A stretch of 41,364 bases of DNA, taken from Bacillota bacterium. Its GTDB lineage: Bacteria > Bacillota > Clostridia > Eubacteriales > Eubacteriaceae. Where the stretch lies: positions 1 through 41,364 of the forward strand of contig JAHIQT010000204.1 in NCBI GenBank assembly GCA_018903255.1, in the 5' to 3' direction. The notes under the pieces are model-generated. The model saw only the letters and a program-made list of their open reading frames with translations, was not told the DNA's origin and searched no databases. The position numbers and the translations under genes were made by a program. Numbering within the stretch: position 1 is the first letter of the stretch; the number at the start of each line of letters is the position of its first letter. Of this stretch, positions 34,336-41,364 are shown in pieces.

Positions 34336-34436
34336 CGTACCGATCAATTGTTAATCTGTTGTTCGCTGCAAGTTCGGACAGGCTATCGCCGTGTCCGCCT
34401 TGATGCGTACAACATGATGTAACAATTGTCGGTACT
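34336..34436 (+). repeat. 102-bp near-palindromic element, copy 1
   Basis: It begins CGTACCGATCAATTG, contains TGTTGTTCGCTGC and ends ACAATTGTCGGTACT. The halves are complementary over ~45 bases with small bulges. It is the most diverged of three copies (others at 37128-37229 and 38869-38970). It lies in the ~310-base non-coding interval before the EAL gene at 34520; nothing else is seen there. Confidence 0.85.
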
Positions 34437-34519
34437 AACTTAGCTTTTTGACCATCTGACGATAAAAAACACCGTCACAATAACAAACCCTAAAAATCGC
34501 AACAATTCTGGAGAAAAAA

Positions 34520-35791
34520 TTGAAAATAGCAAGACACAATAAAAACGCTGCCGGAGCAGTATTTGACATTCATGAAATCATTTCAAAAAAAAGCCTGGTG
34601 GCCTACTTTCAGCCGATTATGTCGGTCACCGGCAAAAAAACCCTCGGTCTGGAGGGGCTGATCCGGGGGATCGCTCCTGGTTTTGATCAACTGATCCAAC
34701 CCAAGCAGCTTTTTGACGCCGCCGCTTTGGCGGGGCTGACCACACCGCTTGATCGCGCTTGCCGCGACGCCGTTCTAGATGGCTTTGTTGATTATCATCA
34801 GGCCAATCCTGATCTCTTGCTCTTTTTAAACCTTGATACGGCCATCATCGATGAGGTTGGCGGCTCTAATTATCTTTGTGATCAGGTTTGCCGCAGCGGT
34901 ATCAGTCCCAAGAATATCGTCATCGAGATCAACGAGTCCAAGGCGCTCGATAGCGTGCGTCTTTTGGAATTTGTTGACACCTATAAAAATAAGGGCTTTC
35001 TGATTGCCCTGGACGATGTCGGCGCCGGTTTTTCCAATATGGATCGGGTTGCTGGCTTAAAACCGGACATCGTCAAAATCGACCGCTCGATTATCGCCGA
35101 TATCGATCGCATTTATCACAAGCAGGAGGTCTTTAAGTCGCTGGTCAATCTGACCAATAAGATTGGCGCCCTGATTGTCGCCGAAGGGGTCGAAAGCCGC
35201 GCCGAAGCGATCCAGGTCTTAAAACTGGGCTGCCAGGTGATCCAGGGCTTCTATTTTGCCAGACCCAGCGACAGTTTTGTCCTCAAAGCCGAGCTGATTG
35301 TCAAAACCGCCGAGGTCGTCGATGCCTTCAAGGCCCTGCTGCTGCAGGAGCTTGAGGATTATAATCAAAAATGCCTAACCTACACCCAAACTGTTAATGG
35401 GATGATCAAAGCGCTGGCGGTGGTCGATCACCCCGACGAGTTTGACGGCCAACTGCACCACTGCCTGCTCCAGACCGATGCGGTCGATTGCGCCTACGTG
35501 CTCGATGAAGCCGGAATCCAATGCAGCGACACCATCGGCGCCAAAAACATCGGCGCCTGCGAAAAACTAGTCTTTCACTCCGCCAAAATGGGCGTCGATC
35601 ATTCAATTAAAAACTTCTATTACAATCTAATCAAACGCCGGCAGGACACCTATATTTCTGAACCCTATGTATCGATGGCCACCGGCAGCCTCTGCATCAC
35701 CTATTCGCGAGTCTTCCGGCTAGCCGCCAAAAAATACATCCTCTGCGTCGATTTCCTAGAAGCCCAGCAACCCCACCCGGTTGGCTCTTAG
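34520..35791 (+). CDS. EAL-type phosphodiesterase with C-terminal Cache/GAF-like sensor
   Basis: 423 residues from a TTG start seven bases after a GGAG site; no better ATG is available. EAL covers ~15-265 with LEGLIRG (EGL in place of EAL), EINESK, LDDVGAGFSNMD, KIDRSII, EGVES and QGFYFARP. Metal and catalytic acidic residues are present, so activity is likely. The C-terminal ~150 residues (YNQKCLTYTQTVNGMIKAL; TYISEPYVSMATGSLCITYSR) resemble a Cache/PDC sensor lobe without membrane helices, an unusual C-terminal position. Soluble, cytoplasmic. It is the only undamaged c-di-GMP gene of the plus-strand cluster and ends at a strong bidirectional terminator. Confidence 0.85.
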   Translation: MKIARHNKNAAGAVFDIHEIISKKSLVAYFQPIMSVTGKKTLGLEGLIRGIAPGFDQLIQPKQLFDAAALAGLTTPLDRACRDAVLDGFVDYHQANPDLLLFLNLDTAIIDEVGGSNYLCDQVCRSGISPKNIVIEINESKALDSVRLLEFVDTYKNKGFLIALDDVGAGFSNMDRVAGLKPDIVKIDRSIIADIDRIYHKQEVFKSLVNLTNKIGALIVAEGVESRAEAIQVLKLGCQVIQGFYFARPSDSFVLKAELIVKTAEVVDAFKALLLQELEDYNQKCLTYTQTVNGMIKALAVVDHPDEFDGQLHHCLLQTDAVDCAYVLDEAGIQCSDTIGAKNIGACEKLVFHSAKMGVDHSIKNFYYNLIKRRQDTYISEPYVSMATGSLCITYSRVFRLAAKKYILCVDFLEAQQPHPVGS

Positions 35792-35796
35792 ATGGT

Positions 35797-35842
35797 ATAA
35801 AAAACAGCAGCGACCTTGGTACCGGTCGCTGCTGTTTTTAAT
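35797..35842. terminator. Bidirectional terminator between convergent genes
   Basis: AAAAACAGCAGCGACC pairs with GGTCGCTGCTGTTTTT around an 8-base loop, with T runs on both strands. It separates the plus-strand EAL gene from the minus-strand alcohol dehydrogenase. Confidence 0.9.
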
Positions 35843-35897
35843 GCTTAATTTTCTGTTTGAGCCTGATAATACTTGACTACTTGAGATAATTCCAACC

Positions 35898-37043
35898 CTA
35901 CAAGGCCAACCGGTAGAGCGCTTCAATCTGGCTGACAGTGGTGGCTCGGGGATTAACCAAGATATTGCCACTTTTCATGGCGTCTGCGGCCATGGCTGGG
36001 ATCTTATCAGCGGTCACACCGACCTCACTGAGGGTTTGAGGAATCCCCAATGCAGCGGTCAGACTGAGGATCTCATCGACCAAAGTCTGAGGGATAAAAG
36101 CAGCCGTATCCTGGCCTGGCTTGAGATACTGGTAAATTTTTTGATAGCGACCGGTATCGGCCAGGGCGTTATATTTAAGCACTGTTGGTAGCAAGACCGC
36201 ATTGGCGACCCCATGCGGGACATCAAAGTAACCACCCAGCGGATGCGCCATCGCATGGACATTGCCCAGCCGCGCCCAGGCAAAGGCGATCCCGGCAAAC
36301 ATACTGCCATAAAGCATCGCTGCCGCCGCTTGGGGATTGCTGCGATCTGCGACAAAGAGGCGGATGTTTTTACCAATCAGCTCCAGCGCCTTTTCCGCCA
36401 TCGCATCCGAAAAGGGTGAGGCGGCCTTGGACAGATAGGCCTCAATGTCATGGACCAGGGCGTCAATCCCACAGGCAGCAGCGATTTTTTCCGGCGCCGT
36501 CATCACCAGGCTGGGATCCAGTACCGCAAAAGCCGGGATCAGTTCATAACTAAAGACTGTCATCTTATAATTGCGGGAACGGTCGGTAATCACCGCAAAA
36601 GCCGTCACCTCCGAGCCAGTACCAGCCGTGGTGGGAATCGCAATCAGCGGAATAATCGCGCCTGGAACCAGGTGGGCGCCCTCATAATCAGTAATCGTGC
36701 CACCAAACTTAGCCAGCACCCCGACCGCCTTGGCAACATCCATCGGCGAACCACCACCCAAAGCAATCAGACAATCCGCCCCGCTGGCAGTAAAAGCCGC
36801 CGTCGCCAATTCAACCGTTTCCACCGAGGGATTAGCCTCAACCTCGACAAAGCTATCAAAAGCAAGCCCCGCCCGGCCTAAGCTATCGGTAATCTTAGCA
36901 ACCATCCCCAGCTTCTCCAGCAGCGGATCCGAAATCACCATCACTTTCTTAAGCCCCTGCTTAACCAGCAGCTCCGGCAATTTCTCAATACTATCCGCCC
37001 CACAAATAATCTCCTGTGGTATCTTAAAACTAAAACTATTCAT
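35898..37043 (-). CDS. Iron-containing (group III) alcohol dehydrogenase
   Basis: The start at 37043 is chosen from GAAAGGAATAGTG before this ATG. 381 residues, the normal family length. GGGSPMDVAKAVG (~90-102) is the nucleotide-binding signature and IPTTAGTGSEVTAFAV follows. Metal-ligand positions are present in DALVHDIEAYLS and HAMAHPLGGYFDVPHG. It reduces an aldehyde with NAD(P)H or the reverse. Next to a class III aminotransferase and an amino acid permease, a semialdehyde such as succinate or malonate semialdehyde is a reasonable substrate (4-hydroxybutyrate dehydrogenases belong here). That is inference; lactaldehyde, propanediol or ethanol dehydrogenase cannot be excluded. Confidence 0.9.
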   Translation of the reverse strand: MNSFSFKIPQEIICGADSIEKLPELLVKQGLKKVMVISDPLLEKLGMVAKITDSLGRAGLAFDSFVEVEANPSVETVELATAAFTASGADCLIALGGGSPMDVAKAVGVLAKFGGTITDYEGAHLVPGAIIPLIAIPTTAGTGSEVTAFAVITDRSRNYKMTVFSYELIPAFAVLDPSLVMTAPEKIAAACGIDALVHDIEAYLSKAASPFSDAMAEKALELIGKNIRLFVADRSNPQAAAAMLYGSMFAGIAFAWARLGNVHAMAHPLGGYFDVPHGVANAVLLPTVLKYNALADTGRYQKIYQYLKPGQDTAAFIPQTLVDEILSLTAALGIPQTLSEVGVTADKIPAMAADAMKSGNILVNPRATTVSQIEALYRLAL

Positions 37044-37127
37044 CACTATTCCTTTCAAACTATCAAACTGTCATTTCTAAAAATAAAGGGCTCTAACCCT
37101 TTAACTTATGCGATAATCCACCAACTT

Positions 37128-37229
37128 AGTACCGACAATTATTACATCATGTTGTACGCATCGGGGCGAACAGGTTGATAAACCTGTCCGCTCCCGCAGC
37201 GAACAACAGATTAATAATTGGTCGGTACG
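37128..37229 (-). repeat. 102-bp near-palindromic element, copy 2 (inverted)
   Basis: AGTACCGACAATTAT ... ATTGGTCGGTACG. In the minus orientation it matches copy 3 closely (CGTACCGACCAATT ... TCGGTACT, with GACAGGTTTATCAACCTGT at the centre). It lies between the permease stop and the alcohol dehydrogenase start and may also act as a transcript end. Confidence 0.9.
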
Positions 37230-37245
37230 ATAGCCGGGCACCAAC

Positions 37246-37266
37246 CCCGCACGGTAGCCCGTGCGG
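37246..37266 (-). other. GC hairpin abutting the permease stop
   Basis: CCGCACGG and CCGTGCGG pair around a 3-5-base loop immediately after the permease TAA. There is no T run, so it may serve as an mRNA 3' stabiliser or processing barrier and not as an intrinsic terminator. Confidence 0.5.
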
Positions 37267-38751
37267 TTATTCTACGACGCTGCCAACACGGCCGGCAAAG
37301 ACCGGATTTTCATCGACATCGATGTACTCGACATCGGTATGGGCGCCAGAATCGGCCCCGTACTTGAACTTGCAGTAGCCATAGAAGATTGCTCCCAGGA
37401 GTGCCCAGCCGCCGGCCATGATCCATTCTTCAAAGATCAGCGCGGTTGAGGCAAAGGGCAGTGGAATCACATATAAGAGTGTCATTAAGCCAGACAGTAA
37501 AACCGCCATGATCCCCACAAAAGTGCCATATTTAACCTGATAGGGTCTTTTCATATCGGGCGCTTTTTTTCTTAAAATCAGGAAGGACAAGGACACCATC
37601 GCATAGGCCAGACAGACCCCAAAGCTCCCAGCATCAACAATCCATACCAGCATCCGGCGACCAAAGAAGGGCGCAATCATCGACAAGATCCCAATCAGGG
37701 CAATCGCGTAGACCGGGGTTTTGTATTTCGGGTGCAGCTTGGCAAATACCTTTGGAATCATGTTAGATTCCGCCATCGAGAACATCGCCCGGCTGCCGCC
37801 AATTAAGAAGGAATTCCAGCTAGTAATAATCCCGGCCATCCCGCCAACAATTAATACCTTGGTCAATATATCGCTTTTAAAGGCTAGACCCATGGCATCG
37901 GCTGTTACCAGCGTTGAATCAGCCATGGCACTTAAGGGCATCACATAGGCTACCGCCAGAATGATCAGGGCATAAAAGGCCACTGCCATGACAATCGAGA
38001 GAATCATAATCGAACCGATTTTCTTAAAGCCAGCGTTGATTTCTTCAGCCGCCTGGGGAATGACATCAAAACCGACAAATAGAAAGGGTGTCATTACCGC
38101 AACAGTCAGTACCCCGCCGAGGGTGGTGGTGCCCAAGTCAATATTGCCGGCAAACATGTTTGTGGAAATATTGGCTGGGTCGCCATTAACGACCGATCCG
38201 GCAATTAGCAGGATTCCGGCACCGGCAATCAAGGCCGTGAAAATGGTTTGAACCTTGGCGGCGGTTTTAGCGCCCAGAATATTAATGACCGTAATAATGA
38301 TCGCGGTGACCACCCCGACCGCTACCCAAGATGCATAAATATCATAGCCAGCGACGCTGTACATGTAACCCTGCAAGAAGTTGGGGCTTAAATATTGGAT
38401 GACCGTCGGAAAAGCGACGGCTTCAAAGGCCACCACGCTAACATAACCGAGGATAATCGCCCAGGTACAGATAAAGGAACCGGTCGACCCCATCGCCTTA
38501 TAACTAAAGACATGCTCGCCACCACATTGCGGCATTGCAGCGGTTAGTTCGGCATAGGTCAGGCCGACAAAGAGCACCATAATCCCCCCGATAATAAAGG
38601 CCAGCGCCGCGCCCAGGGCACCAGCAGTTTCAATCCAGATGCCGGTGTTAACCACCCAGCCCCAACCAATCATGGCGCCAAAGGCTAATACAAAAATATC
38701 CTTGGTACTTAAGACCTTGTCAAATTTTGATTTGTTTGTTTTTCCACTCAT
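37267..38751 (-). CDS. APC-superfamily amino acid permease
   Basis: The start at 38751 gives 494 residues; the longer in-frame extension has no hydrophobic or conserved content. It opens MSGKTNKSKFDKVLSTKDIFVLAFGAMIGWGWVVNTG, the usual APC helix 1 with the GxG-like break. About 12 membrane helices follow, with GGIMVLFVGLTYAELTAAMPQCGGEHVFSY in helices 2-3. Related carriers import amino acids or amines with protons or by exchange. A polar acidic tail (GAHTDVEYIDVDENP) ends it. Substrate is unknown; the neighbouring aminotransferase suggests an omega-amino acid or diamine. An AAAGGAGG site lies ~35 bases upstream, separated from the ATG by a hairpin. Confidence 0.88.
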   Translation of the reverse strand: MSGKTNKSKFDKVLSTKDIFVLAFGAMIGWGWVVNTGIWIETAGALGAALAFIIGGIMVLFVGLTYAELTAAMPQCGGEHVFSYKAMGSTGSFICTWAIILGYVSVVAFEAVAFPTVIQYLSPNFLQGYMYSVAGYDIYASWVAVGVVTAIIITVINILGAKTAAKVQTIFTALIAGAGILLIAGSVVNGDPANISTNMFAGNIDLGTTTLGGVLTVAVMTPFLFVGFDVIPQAAEEINAGFKKIGSIMILSIVMAVAFYALIILAVAYVMPLSAMADSTLVTADAMGLAFKSDILTKVLIVGGMAGIITSWNSFLIGGSRAMFSMAESNMIPKVFAKLHPKYKTPVYAIALIGILSMIAPFFGRRMLVWIVDAGSFGVCLAYAMVSLSFLILRKKAPDMKRPYQVKYGTFVGIMAVLLSGLMTLLYVIPLPFASTALIFEEWIMAGGWALLGAIFYGYCKFKYGADSGAHTDVEYIDVDENPVFAGRVGSVVE

Positions 38752-38793
38752 TTTTCTTTTGTATGATCCACATTTCGGATCATACCCTCCTTT
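38748..38793 (-). promoter_or_regulatory. Permease leader: Shine-Dalgarno, hairpin and 11-codon ORF
   Basis: On the minus strand AAAGGAGG is followed by GTATGATCC, a 7-base loop and GGATCATAC (a perfect 9-bp stem), then AAAAGAAAA and the permease ATG. A mini-ORF (MIRNVDHTKEK) starts inside the stem and ends TGA, overlapping the permease start as ATGA. Either the stem brings the ribosome site to the ATG, or the mini-ORF couples translation. Confidence 0.6.
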
Positions 38794-38868
38794 CGTTTTT
38801 GGATTTGTTAGAATAATTGGAGAGTTACGTGAGCTGTCAGTTAAAACTATCGGTTGTCCCCTTACTAC

Positions 38869-38970
38869 CGTACCGACCAATTGTTAATCTGTTGTTCGCT
38901 GCGGAATCGGACAGGTTTATCAACCTGTTCGCTCCGATGCGTACAACATGATGTAACAATTGTCGGTACT
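38869..38970 (+). repeat. 102-bp near-palindromic element, copy 3
   Basis: CGTACCGACCAATTG at the left end and CAATTGTCGGTACT at the right; TGTTGTTCGCTGC on the left arm answers GATGCGTACAACA on the right. The arms pair over ~45 bases. Together with copy 2 it brackets the permease gene. Confidence 0.9.
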
Positions 38971-39027
38971 GCTTTTGTTCTAAAATAGCGTTTTGATCAT
39001 TCGTTTGCTCACGTTTGCCCTTGCCAA

Positions 39028-39107
39028 TAAAAAAACGGGGTTCTCACAAGCCTGCTGCTGTCGGTCTGATTGATCAGACCGGCAGCCATTTAGCTGTAAA
39101 AACCCCA
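39028..39107 (-). terminator. Terminator of the aminotransferase gene
   Basis: The minus strand has GGGGTTTTT ... GAACCCCG then TTTTTTTATT. Inside the outer stem, CGGTCTGATCAATCAGACCG forms a second hairpin. This branched terminator lies ~65 bp past the stop. Confidence 0.75.
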
Positions 39108-39171
39108 TTGTTTATGATGTGCTATTTAATTGATATGACGATCTTTAACCACATACGCTAATGTAACGCGC

Positions 39172-40389
39172 TTAGTTAATCAGTTCTTTAACGGTTGCTT
39201 CGATGATCCCGTAGGCCTTGTCGCAGTCTGCTTTGGAGACGATCAGTGGTGGAATCATCCGGATGATGTTGCTGCCAATGGCGGTGATCAGCAGTTTTTT
39301 CTCCAGCACCCCGTGCTTGATATCAACGCCTGAGATCCCCTCTTCAAATTCTACCCCAATTAACAGCCCCTGTCCGCGGACTTCCTTGACCTTGGGCAGG
39401 GCTTTTAATTGTTCCAAAAAATAGGCACCGATTTCGCGGGCATTGCCGGCCAGGTCTCGGTCGAGCAGCTCATTGATCTGCGCTAATGAGGCGGCGGTCG
39501 AGACCGGATGGCCGCCGTAGGTGGTGCCGTGGGAACCCATCGTAAAGGCTTTGGCGACTTCAGCGGTGGCACAGATGGCGCCGATTGGCATCCCGCCGCC
39601 CATGGCCTTGGCCATTGAGACGATATCCGGTTTAATGCCGTAATGCATATAAGACATAATCGCCCCGGTGCGGCACCAGCCGGTTTGCACCTCATCGAGT
39701 AATAGGAGCAAGCCTTTTTCATCACAGAGGGCTCGAAGTCCTGCCATAAACGCCATTGTAGCTGGATGGACTCCCCCTTCCCCCTGCACTGGTTCAATCA
39801 GGATTGCGATGGTGTTGTCATTAACAGCGTCTTTAAAGGACTGCAGGTCATTGAAATCGGCGTAGGAAAAACCCGGTGTCATCTCGCCAAAGCCGATCTG
39901 ACAAGCATTGTGGGGCTGGCCGGTGGCACTGAGGGCACCCATGGTGCGGCCATGAAAGGACATCCGCGCGGTGACAATATTGTAACGCTGTGGCCCGTAG
40001 GTTTCGACCCCATATTTACGGGCCATTTTAATCATCGCTTCATTGGATTCTGCCCCGGAGTTCTGGAAAAAGATCTTGTCCATACCAATGCTGGTACAGA
40101 TCTTTTCAGCGAGTAGTACCTGGGGGATGGTGTAAGGATAGTTGAAGGTGTGAATCACATCAGCAACCTGATCCTGAACCGCGGCGACCACCTTTTCATT
40201 GCAGTTGCCGGTGCTGTTAACGGCGATCCCGGCATAAAAATCCAGGTAGGCCTCGCCATTTTCATCATAAATATACATATCCTTGGCTGTTTCGGCGATA
40301 AAATCAAACCGCTCGTAAGTTTCAATCATATAGGTGTCAACTTTTTGCTTTAATTCTTCTTTGGTCAGTCCGGTGTCTTTTAGTTTCAT
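39172..40389 (-). CDS. Class III PLP aminotransferase (ArgD/GabT-like)
   Basis: 405 residues, the usual length. FFQNSGAESNEAMIKMAR (~107-124), SFHGRTMGALSATG, EPVQGEGGVHPA and LDEVQTGWCRTG (Asp232 for the pyridine nitrogen) are present. The PLP lysine is K261 in SMAKAMGGGMPIGA, and HGTTYGGHPVSTAASLA follows. It transfers an amino group from an omega-amino donor to a keto acid. Sequence alone does not separate acetylornithine from 4-aminobutyrate, beta-alanine or putrescine transaminases. The absence of other arg genes and the presence of a permease and aldehyde-reducing enzyme favour catabolism. AAAGGAAATTTGCA sets the start. A long leader carries an internal terminator. Confidence 0.88.
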   Translation of the reverse strand: MKLKDTGLTKEELKQKVDTYMIETYERFDFIAETAKDMYIYDENGEAYLDFYAGIAVNSTGNCNEKVVAAVQDQVADVIHTFNYPYTIPQVLLAEKICTSIGMDKIFFQNSGAESNEAMIKMARKYGVETYGPQRYNIVTARMSFHGRTMGALSATGQPHNACQIGFGEMTPGFSYADFNDLQSFKDAVNDNTIAILIEPVQGEGGVHPATMAFMAGLRALCDEKGLLLLLDEVQTGWCRTGAIMSYMHYGIKPDIVSMAKAMGGGMPIGAICATAEVAKAFTMGSHGTTYGGHPVSTAASLAQINELLDRDLAGNAREIGAYFLEQLKALPKVKEVRGQGLLIGVEFEEGISGVDIKHGVLEKKLLITAIGSNIIRMIPPLIVSKADCDKAYGIIEATVKELIN

Positions 40390-40428
40390 TGCAAATTTCC
40401 TTTCCCTTTTAGTTCATGCGTGGTGTGC

Positions 40429-40466
40429 TTATTTTTAGACGAACCTCATCGTTGGTCTAAAAATAA
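40429..40466 (-). other. Leader hairpin before the aminotransferase ribosome site
   Basis: TTATTTTTAGAC and GTCTAAAAATAA pair over 12 bases around a 14-base loop, ~40 bases upstream of the start codon. It may compete with, or insulate, the upstream attenuator. Confidence 0.55.
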
Positions 40467-40491
40467 ATCTCTGAAATAAATGTCAGAAAAC

Positions 40492-40542
40492 AAAAAAAAA
40501 CGCCGGAACATGAACCATCATGTTTCGAACGCCTTCGTTCTA
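40492..40542 (-). terminator. Internal terminator in the aminotransferase leader (putative attenuator)
   Basis: On the minus strand a small hairpin GAACG-AAGG-CGTTC is followed by AACATG-ATGGTT-CATGTT within a longer stem, and then nine T. It lies ~10-60 bases after the predicted transcription start and ~100 bases before the ATG. Some form of antitermination is therefore implied. Confidence 0.65.
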
Positions 40543-40553
40543 TCGAGTAATAA

Positions 40554-40586
40554 GTACACTATAACACGTGTGCACTATGTTGTCAA
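40554..40586 (-). promoter_or_regulatory. Aminotransferase promoter with operator repeats
   Basis: On the minus strand TTGACA (40581-40586), 17 bases, TATAGT (40558-40563). Overlapping it on the plus strand are direct repeats GTACACTAT (40554-40562) and GTGCACTAT (40570-40578), 16 bases apart, with the palindrome ACACGTGT (40564-40571) between. These are a likely binding site for the XRE-cupin regulator encoded next door. Confidence 0.75.
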
Positions 40587-40728
40587 CACGCAGGTTAATA
40601 TTTTATGAAATTTATCTAAAAACCCATTATCTAGATGTTTAGAACATTAAAAGACAATAGCTTGTGCATTATACTGAACTTTTTCAGGCACTACTGTTGT
40701 CGCTACATAGCCAGGCCAAGCCGTGCGA

Positions 40729-41286
40729 TTATTGCTTAAAGACAAACAGGATAATAAACTTTAGTTGTTCGCTGCCCTTATTCCAATAGGTATGGGTAAC
40801 GGCGGTGCCAAAACTGATCGCATCTTCTTTTTTTACCTGGTACAAGGCATTGTCGATCTCAAGGGTCAGTTCCCCGGCGTGAACAACAATGTACTCGTTG
40901 GTTCCTTGCCCGTGGGCGCCGCTGACATAAGAGGCTCCGGGTTCAATTCTAACCGCATAGATTTCAAACAGCCGGTTTTTTTCGTAGGGAAAATAGGTGT
41001 AGACCGCATACTGACCAGCCACCTCTTTGGTCGGGATCAGTTTTTCGCGGTTGACGGCATAGACAGCAACCCCCGGTGTCCGGGTCAGATCGGCCAGATC
41101 AACCCGCAGCCCACTGACAATCTTGCCCAGGGTACCAATGGTTGGATTAGCCTCGCCCCGTTCAATCTGACCCAGCATACTTTTGCTGACGCCGGTCTGC
41201 TCTGCCACCGCATCCATACTCATGCCTTTTTCGCGGCGGATCGCTTTTAAATTAATTGAGATATTTTTATTTAAGTAATCCATCAT
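40729..41286 (-). CDS. XRE-family regulator with C-terminal cupin domain
   Basis: 185 residues. A helix-turn-helix at ~12-66 (IRREKGMSMDAVAEQTGVSKSMLGQIERGEANPTIGTLGKIVSGL) is joined to a cupin at ~110-183 (YVSGAHGQGTNEYIVVHAGELTLEI, TAVTHTYWNKG). This is the PuuR/SutR-type arrangement in which the cupin senses a small ligand. It is probably the local repressor or activator of the aminotransferase promoter 140 bp downstream. The start is an ATG-ATG pair after GTGAGGCGAAG. No separate terminator is seen between it and the aminotransferase promoter. Confidence 0.88.
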   Translation of the reverse strand: MMDYLNKNISINLKAIRREKGMSMDAVAEQTGVSKSMLGQIERGEANPTIGTLGKIVSGLRVDLADLTRTPGVAVYAVNREKLIPTKEVAGQYAVYTYFPYEKNRLFEIYAVRIEPGASYVSGAHGQGTNEYIVVHAGELTLEIDNALYQVKKEDAISFGTAVTHTYWNKGSEQLKFIILFVFKQ

Positions 41287-41364
41287 CTTCGCCTCACATC
41301 TTTCTCTAAGGCTTAGTTTAACTTAACCACCAGCTAAAATCAACGACTAGCCAAAAATCTTTGG

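Noticed and set aside
23472-34519. c-di-GMP (GEMM) riboswitch near the signalling genes
   Set aside because: The conserved GEMM core segments were looked for upstream of the EAL/GGDEF and surface genes and not seen.
39172-40389. Calling the aminotransferase argD
   Set aside because: Class III motifs do not distinguish ArgD from GabT-like enzymes, and no arginine biosynthesis gene is adjacent.
40429-40542. Mini-ykkC / guanidine-II riboswitch in the aminotransferase leader
   Set aside because: The two hairpins do not have the paired ACGR tetraloops of that class.
1-41364. tRNA, rRNA or prophage genes
   Set aside because: No cloverleaf with a CCA end, no rRNA conserved blocks and no phage structural genes were found; the higB Gp49 similarity alone does not indicate a prophage.

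Overview
The window looks like a low-to-mid GC Firmicute of the Acetobacterium/Eubacterium acetogen type. The clues are Clostridial-hydrophobic-W (ChW) surface repeats, strong AGGAGG-type ribosome sites, rho-independent terminators after most genes, a PocR sensory domain, and a dense c-di-GMP gene complement. This assignment is inference from gene content; no rRNA or tRNA gene is present to confirm it.

Left arm (1-9.5 kb, almost all on the minus strand). A remnant of an ISL3-like transposase is followed by an AT-rich CoiA-like zinc-motif protein. A SAM methyltransferase and a PLD-nuclease/helicase fusion lie upstream of it in the same direction. Next come an OB-fold lipoprotein, a truncated radC tail, an Rpn-family PD-(D/E)XK nuclease, an intact radC and a DUF4352 membrane protein. 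The two lipoprotein/DUF4352 genes sit between paralogous flanks carrying promoter and terminator, and the Rpn gene sits between two copies of the radC 3' end.

Signalling block (9.7-17 kb, minus): a three-PAS GGDEF cyclase, a PocR-PAS-PAS-GGDEF-HD-GYP protein and a large Cache/HAMP chemotaxis receptor.

Surface-protein block (17.3-23.5 kb, minus): a lipoprotein, a decayed lectin-like/ChW gene, an LRR-ChW secreted protein, and a very large ChW-FIVAR-YDG surface protein broken by a one-base frameshift. Two RelE-type toxin remnants lie beside the two large surface genes.

Decay-rich c-di-GMP block (23.7-35.8 kb). This holds a CHASE-GGDEF-EAL gene with an in-frame TGA, an EAL gene with a T8 frameshift in its signal peptide and an internal fusion, a dCache-HAMP-PAS-GGDEF-EAL gene with an in-frame TAG, and an EAL tail with an in-frame TAA. 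An intact EAL-like gene with a C-terminal sensor follows. ChW, FIVAR, PAS and CheW fragments, a DUF6790-like membrane gene, an apparently intact higBA toxin-antitoxin operon and a frameshifted zincin-like gene are interspersed.

Right arm (35.8-41.3 kb, minus): an iron-dependent alcohol dehydrogenase, an APC amino acid permease, a class III aminotransferase and an XRE-cupin regulator. Together they suggest uptake of an amine or omega-amino acid, transamination to a semialdehyde and reduction to a hydroxy acid or alcohol. The aminotransferase leader has a strong promoter and an internal terminator. The permease leader places a 9-bp hairpin between the Shine-Dalgarno site and the start codon. 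Three copies of a 102-bp near-palindromic element lie in this arm, two of them bracketing the permease.
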